From NCBI GenBank assembly GCA_965245735.1, contig CBDFAX010000002.1, positions 56,724 through 120,723 on the forward strand: a DNA stretch of 64,000 bases, read 5' to 3'. Positions 60,893-64,000 of this stretch are shown in pieces. The first letter of the stretch is position 1. Every line of letters begins with the position of its first letter. Position numbers and translations under genes: made by a program. The stretch is from Abiotrophia sp965245735. GTDB lineage: Bacteria; Bacillota; Bacilli; Lactobacillales; Aerococcaceae. The notes under the pieces are model-generated. The model was given only the letters and a program-made list of their open reading frames with translations. It was not told the DNA's origin and did no database searches.

Positions 60893-63757
60893 TTATATAT
60901 TATGAGTTTCTGAACGATATTTTGCCATCATCTCTTCGCATGTTTTACGTACTAAATAGCATGGGTCATTTTGGCACTTTAACAAAATATACTCTTTTGT
61001 ACTGTCATTAATCCCATCCACTTTATACATGTTCCAAAGAATATGCCGTTTAATAGCTACCCCTTCATAATCTACCAGTCTAATCAATGTTTGATTTAAA
61101 ATTTCTATGTTATCAACACCTCTACCTAACATTAGTAGAACTCTGGCTGCGTGAAACTTAACATCTAAATAATCTGCGTTTAGCCAAATTAACACGTTTT
61201 GAAACAAAGCAAGCTCGATCCTATCTGAAAATCTTAGCCTATTATCTACTTCTAGATAGTTGGCTACAACTCTCATTACAGATATAATTGTGGCTTTATC
61301 ATTTTGAATATGTGACATATACCCAAAAAAATCTGAGTAGCTATCAAATCCCATTGCCGATTTCAGTAGACTAAGTGCTATTTGCAAAGCAATCTTACCT
61401 ATATTTGAATCCATAAATGTGTTATCAACGTCAATAATATCCGCTTCACTTTCTAATACCTTATCATAAATTTCCTTCTTTTCTTTATAAATATCAGGGT
61501 ATTTTGCAACAATGCACATCATAAGAGATATCGCATCTAATTTAATATCTATGCCCTGCTTGGAATATATCAATGTATCGGATAACTCATCTATCAATCT
61601 AGACAGTAATTTATTGTCATATGAAACATCATTATTCATTAGCAGATTTTGAATTGTTGCAATGCTCCGTGTTCCTCTAACGTAAAACATCCCTTCTTTT
61701 CCTTGTTGTTCGATATCGGTATGTATTATGTCTAAGAGCTGGTGAATATATGACACATAATCTATTTGTGGTTCACTTGAAGTCTCTATTCGATAATTAT
61801 CACAATAAAAATTTGGTAGTAGCTCGGATATTTTTTTATCTATACTGCTTGTTAATTTAGGATTTTGCTTTCGTAGTCGCGATAAAAAGCTAGGTGTATC
61901 TCTAACCAGAGGTAGCGCGTTTTCATCCTCTAACATATCATTTATTTGCTGAATAAATTTGATTGCCACATCATAATCCATCAGATTTAAGTCAATATAA
62001 CTATCCATAAACTCAAACAAATCTCTATACCAGTACAGACATTTCTTTTCCATGAACTTACCACAAATATTAGCTATCCAGTTATGAGGCACTCTTTCTG
62101 CGATTCCAGCCATGTATTTAAAAATGTATTTTCCTAAGAAGACAGTTTTATTATCTTCGCTAAACCACTTATCAATGATTTCTTTGCATAAATTTTCGTA
62201 TTCATCAAAGCTCGGGGTATTTAGAAAATATCCTACCGTACCCATACCTAGCAAAATGCTTTCATTCTGCTTATGTTTAATTGTTTGATTAAAACAAAAG
62301 CTTAGAATCTCATCAGCATCTTTATCTCCCATTAACTTAAAAAGTTGTGGATAGGCTTTTAATATTCGTTCTGAAGATGCAATATCACAGTCAAATATAG
62401 CGTATTTCAAAAGATAAAGTTCTGAAGAATATCGCCCATGTACAGCACTTAAATACAGTTGCAAATCTCTTACTCTGCCATAAAGAAGTAAAATCTGTGT
62501 CAAGGAGCCATTATATAAAGAGATAATATAAGATTCCGTAATTAATTCTAGCAATTCATTAAACTCATTACTATATGTCACAGAAAAGGGAGAGTCAGTT
62601 TTCTCCTTATACATCCCTCTTATGTATTTTTTCTGAATAATATCGTCAACTTTATCGAGCCAAGGATAGTGTACTCTCTCTTCACTATTAGATAGTTCTT
62701 TTTGCGCCTCAGATTCGTATAATATACTATTGTTTATCTGAGCAAACAAAGATTCCTGGTTTCTTAAATCAATCAAGATATCATTTACTAACCATTTAGG
62801 TTGATTAGTATTTTTTGCTAACTCTAAAGCTTTCTTAATATATCCAATGCACCCCTCAAGATTACCTAAAAAATATGCTTGTATTGCACTCCATCTAATT
62901 TTTAGTAGTTCCATACTCTCTATATCTCTATCCTTACCTATATCTTCCAGGAAGAGTTCAGTATTAAATTTCCTTATTGATTCCCTACTAAATAACACCT
63001 TTAAAAACAGAGATCCCCACTCATCGACCCTAACATCACCATACTCATCATCAAAAGGCACTGAATCCCCTATAATAATCTTGCTAAGGGTTTTCACACA
63101 AGCCCTGCAACTTTTAATTAGTACCCTTGGAATAAAAATCCTATTACTACGATAAGGCTCAATTGCACTAATATGAGTTTCTTCGTTAAGATTATCAAGT
63201 AGATGTTCATCTTGACAGTAGATGAGGTATACAGTAATAAGATCTTCAATCAACGCTTTAGCTCCTGCATCGCCCAAATCTTGGAAGTTATGAACTGTTT
63301 TGCTTTTGGCAAACTGCGCCCCTTGCAAGCTTTTTTCTATCTCCGTCTTTTCTGCCGAGTCTTCATCACAAAAATAATAAAACGACTTAATATTATGTCT
63401 CTTGGCTATATCAATTTCTTCCTGTACACCCGGCGTTACCCCCACTTTATTGTCTATTAAAAATATACATACATTACAATCAATAAGATTGAACTTGTAA
63501 TGAGCTCCTGCAGACAACGTAGAGGCTTCCTCATCCTCAAATAGATATACTTTAGCCACTCCTGTATCTTCAATAAGTTTCTTAAGTCTTTTTCTAACTT
63601 GATTGAACTTCTTGTTATCTCCACATACCGAACTTATAAAAACTCTAATTTTTTTGGTTGGGCACAACTGGCATTGCTCTTGTTTATCCGCCTTGTCTGG
63701 GTACTCCCAATTTAGCCCAAAAATAGGAAGGTTAAAGCCAGTAATTCGACACCTCAT
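60893..63757 (-). CDS. DUF4062-like N-terminal domain protein, probable defence/effector gene; AT-rich insert
   Basis: 954 residues, ATG at 63757 six bases after GGGAGAG. Residues 1-35 hold a short GFNLPIFGLNWEYP stretch and a CQLC pair. Then comes a DUF4062/TIR-like alpha/beta domain (about 36-170): KIRVFISSVCGDNKKF, VYLFEDEEASTLSAG, CNVCIFLIDNKVGVTPG. The remaining ~780 residues look wholly alpha-helical and repeat-like, with no Walker A. DUF4062 domains usually front STAND-type defence proteins. Here the sensor part lacks an NTPase. The gene is AT-rich and precisely inserted at the pepP 3' end, a sign of transfer. Confidence 0.72.
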   Translation of the reverse strand: MRCRITGFNLPIFGLNWEYPDKADKQEQCQLCPTKKIRVFISSVCGDNKKFNQVRKRLKKLIEDTGVAKVYLFEDEEASTLSAGAHYKFNLIDCNVCIFLIDNKVGVTPGVQEEIDIAKRHNIKSFYYFCDEDSAEKTEIEKSLQGAQFAKSKTVHNFQDLGDAGAKALIEDLITVYLIYCQDEHLLDNLNEETHISAIEPYRSNRIFIPRVLIKSCRACVKTLSKIIIGDSVPFDDEYGDVRVDEWGSLFLKVLFSRESIRKFNTELFLEDIGKDRDIESMELLKIRWSAIQAYFLGNLEGCIGYIKKALELAKNTNQPKWLVNDILIDLRNQESLFAQINNSILYESEAQKELSNSEERVHYPWLDKVDDIIQKKYIRGMYKEKTDSPFSVTYSNEFNELLELITESYIISLYNGSLTQILLLYGRVRDLQLYLSAVHGRYSSELYLLKYAIFDCDIASSERILKAYPQLFKLMGDKDADEILSFCFNQTIKHKQNESILLGMGTVGYFLNTPSFDEYENLCKEIIDKWFSEDNKTVFLGKYIFKYMAGIAERVPHNWIANICGKFMEKKCLYWYRDLFEFMDSYIDLNLMDYDVAIKFIQQINDMLEDENALPLVRDTPSFLSRLRKQNPKLTSSIDKKISELLPNFYCDNYRIETSSEPQIDYVSYIHQLLDIIHTDIEQQGKEGMFYVRGTRSIATIQNLLMNNDVSYDNKLLSRLIDELSDTLIYSKQGIDIKLDAISLMMCIVAKYPDIYKEKKEIYDKVLESEADIIDVDNTFMDSNIGKIALQIALSLLKSAMGFDSYSDFFGYMSHIQNDKATIISVMRVVANYLEVDNRLRFSDRIELALFQNVLIWLNADYLDVKFHAARVLLMLGRGVDNIEILNQTLIRLVDYEGVAIKRHILWNMYKVDGINDSTKEYILLKCQNDPCYLVRKTCEEMMAKYRSETHNI

Positions 63758-63911
63758 CTTATTCTCTCCCTGTCTTCAGATTTATCTTTAAAAATAGCAT
63801 AACTAAATTCACTTTATATCTATTAAGTATAATCATTGAACTCAAAGGTAAGCCGATAGCTCTTCGCATATTCTCGTTTACATTTTGCATTCAAGGGCGA
63901 ATACTACTATA

Positions 63912-63944
63912 TTAGAATTTCACGTGCGGTTCTACCACAATCAG
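63912..63944. repeat. Right copy of 33-bp direct repeat (pepP 3' end)
   Basis: The in-frame, native-looking copy: it encodes the last ten codons of the aminopeptidase and its stop. See the left copy at 60859-60891. Confidence 0.9.
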
Positions 63945-64000
63945 GTCTTTGCTGACTTGGTTGAGGACTTGGCAACCGGTCTCTGTCACCAAGACTAAGT
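63912..64000 (-). CDS. pepP: Xaa-Pro aminopeptidase (M24 family), C-terminal end only
   Basis: Minus strand, stop TAA at 63914-63912. The last 28 codons read LVLVTETGCQVLNQVSKD then LIVVEPHVKF, like the end of PepP-type peptidases (VTxxGxxVLT...KELIVI). The rest lies beyond the window. The usual downstream terminator is now 3 kb away at 60818, displaced by the insert. Confidence 0.7.
   Translation of the reverse strand, partial: LVLVTETGCQVLNQVSKDLIVVEPHVKF

Overview
The window comes from a Gram-positive bacterium of the order Lactobacillales, most likely a relative of Aerococcaceae/Carnobacteriaceae such as Abiotrophia or Facklamia (a low-confidence guess). The evidence is: the comFA-comFC-hpf-secA / prfB-ftsE-ftsX block typical of Firmicutes; trmB next to ccrZ, as in streptococci; a long-form Hpf; a PurR of the Bacillus/Lactococcus type; an LPXTG-anchored Cna-B adhesin; and strong Shine-Dalgarno sequences and sigma-A promoters. 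Most genes lie on the minus strand. Base composition is fairly balanced, except for three visibly AT-rich genes (13084-14685, 17798-19264, 60893-63757) that look acquired.

Layout. 1-5 kb: 5' part of glmU, purR, and a zinc/manganese ABC uptake system (adcA, adcCB). 5-7 kb: an ABC exporter pair. 7-13 kb: rpoN (sigma-54), ybaK, murA/murZ, a solitary MetQ-like binding protein, a small membrane protein and an AraC/GyrI regulator. 13-17.8 kb: an AT-rich membrane protein behind a toxin/antitoxin-like pair, then a TetR-ABC-permease operon. 17.8-20.8 kb: an AT-rich P-loop ATPase, a ~670-bp gene-free stretch, and rplM-rpsI. 21-22.7 kb: a BaiN-like flavoprotein followed by four 82-bp hairpin repeats. 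22.7-26.8 kb: a pstC-pstA-pstB-phoU-pstS operon whose PstS has its two halves in reversed order. 26.9-36.8 kb: peptidoglycan deacetylase, cardiolipin synthase, acetyltransferase, transketolase, NUDIX hydrolase, a tiny Cys-rich protein, trmB, ccrZ and an MFS exporter. 36.8-50.9 kb: the ftsX-ftsE-prfB and secA-hpf-comFC-comFA blocks, split by a MerR pair, a DUF1697 gene and an HTH-DUF3278-ABC-CPBP operon. 51-60.7 kb: a Na/Pi cotransporter, the large adhesin, panE, a PTS IIC-like permease, yidD and a TVP38-family protein. 60.9-64 kb: a DUF4062-type gene inserted at the 3' end of a Xaa-Pro aminopeptidase gene, leaving 33-bp direct repeats, then the truncated end of that peptidase.

Main points for a second look: (i) all three extracytoplasmic binding proteins (AdcA, MetQ-like, PstS) have a signal peptide but no lipobox cysteine, which is odd for a Gram-positive cell; (ii) PstS is circularly permuted; (iii) the DUF4062 gene sits precisely between two copies of the pepP 3' end; (iv) the AT-rich ATPase and the TA-linked membrane protein are candidate defence genes; (v) there are several repeated palindromes and tandem hairpins. 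No tRNA, rRNA, CRISPR array or intact insertion sequence was recognised.
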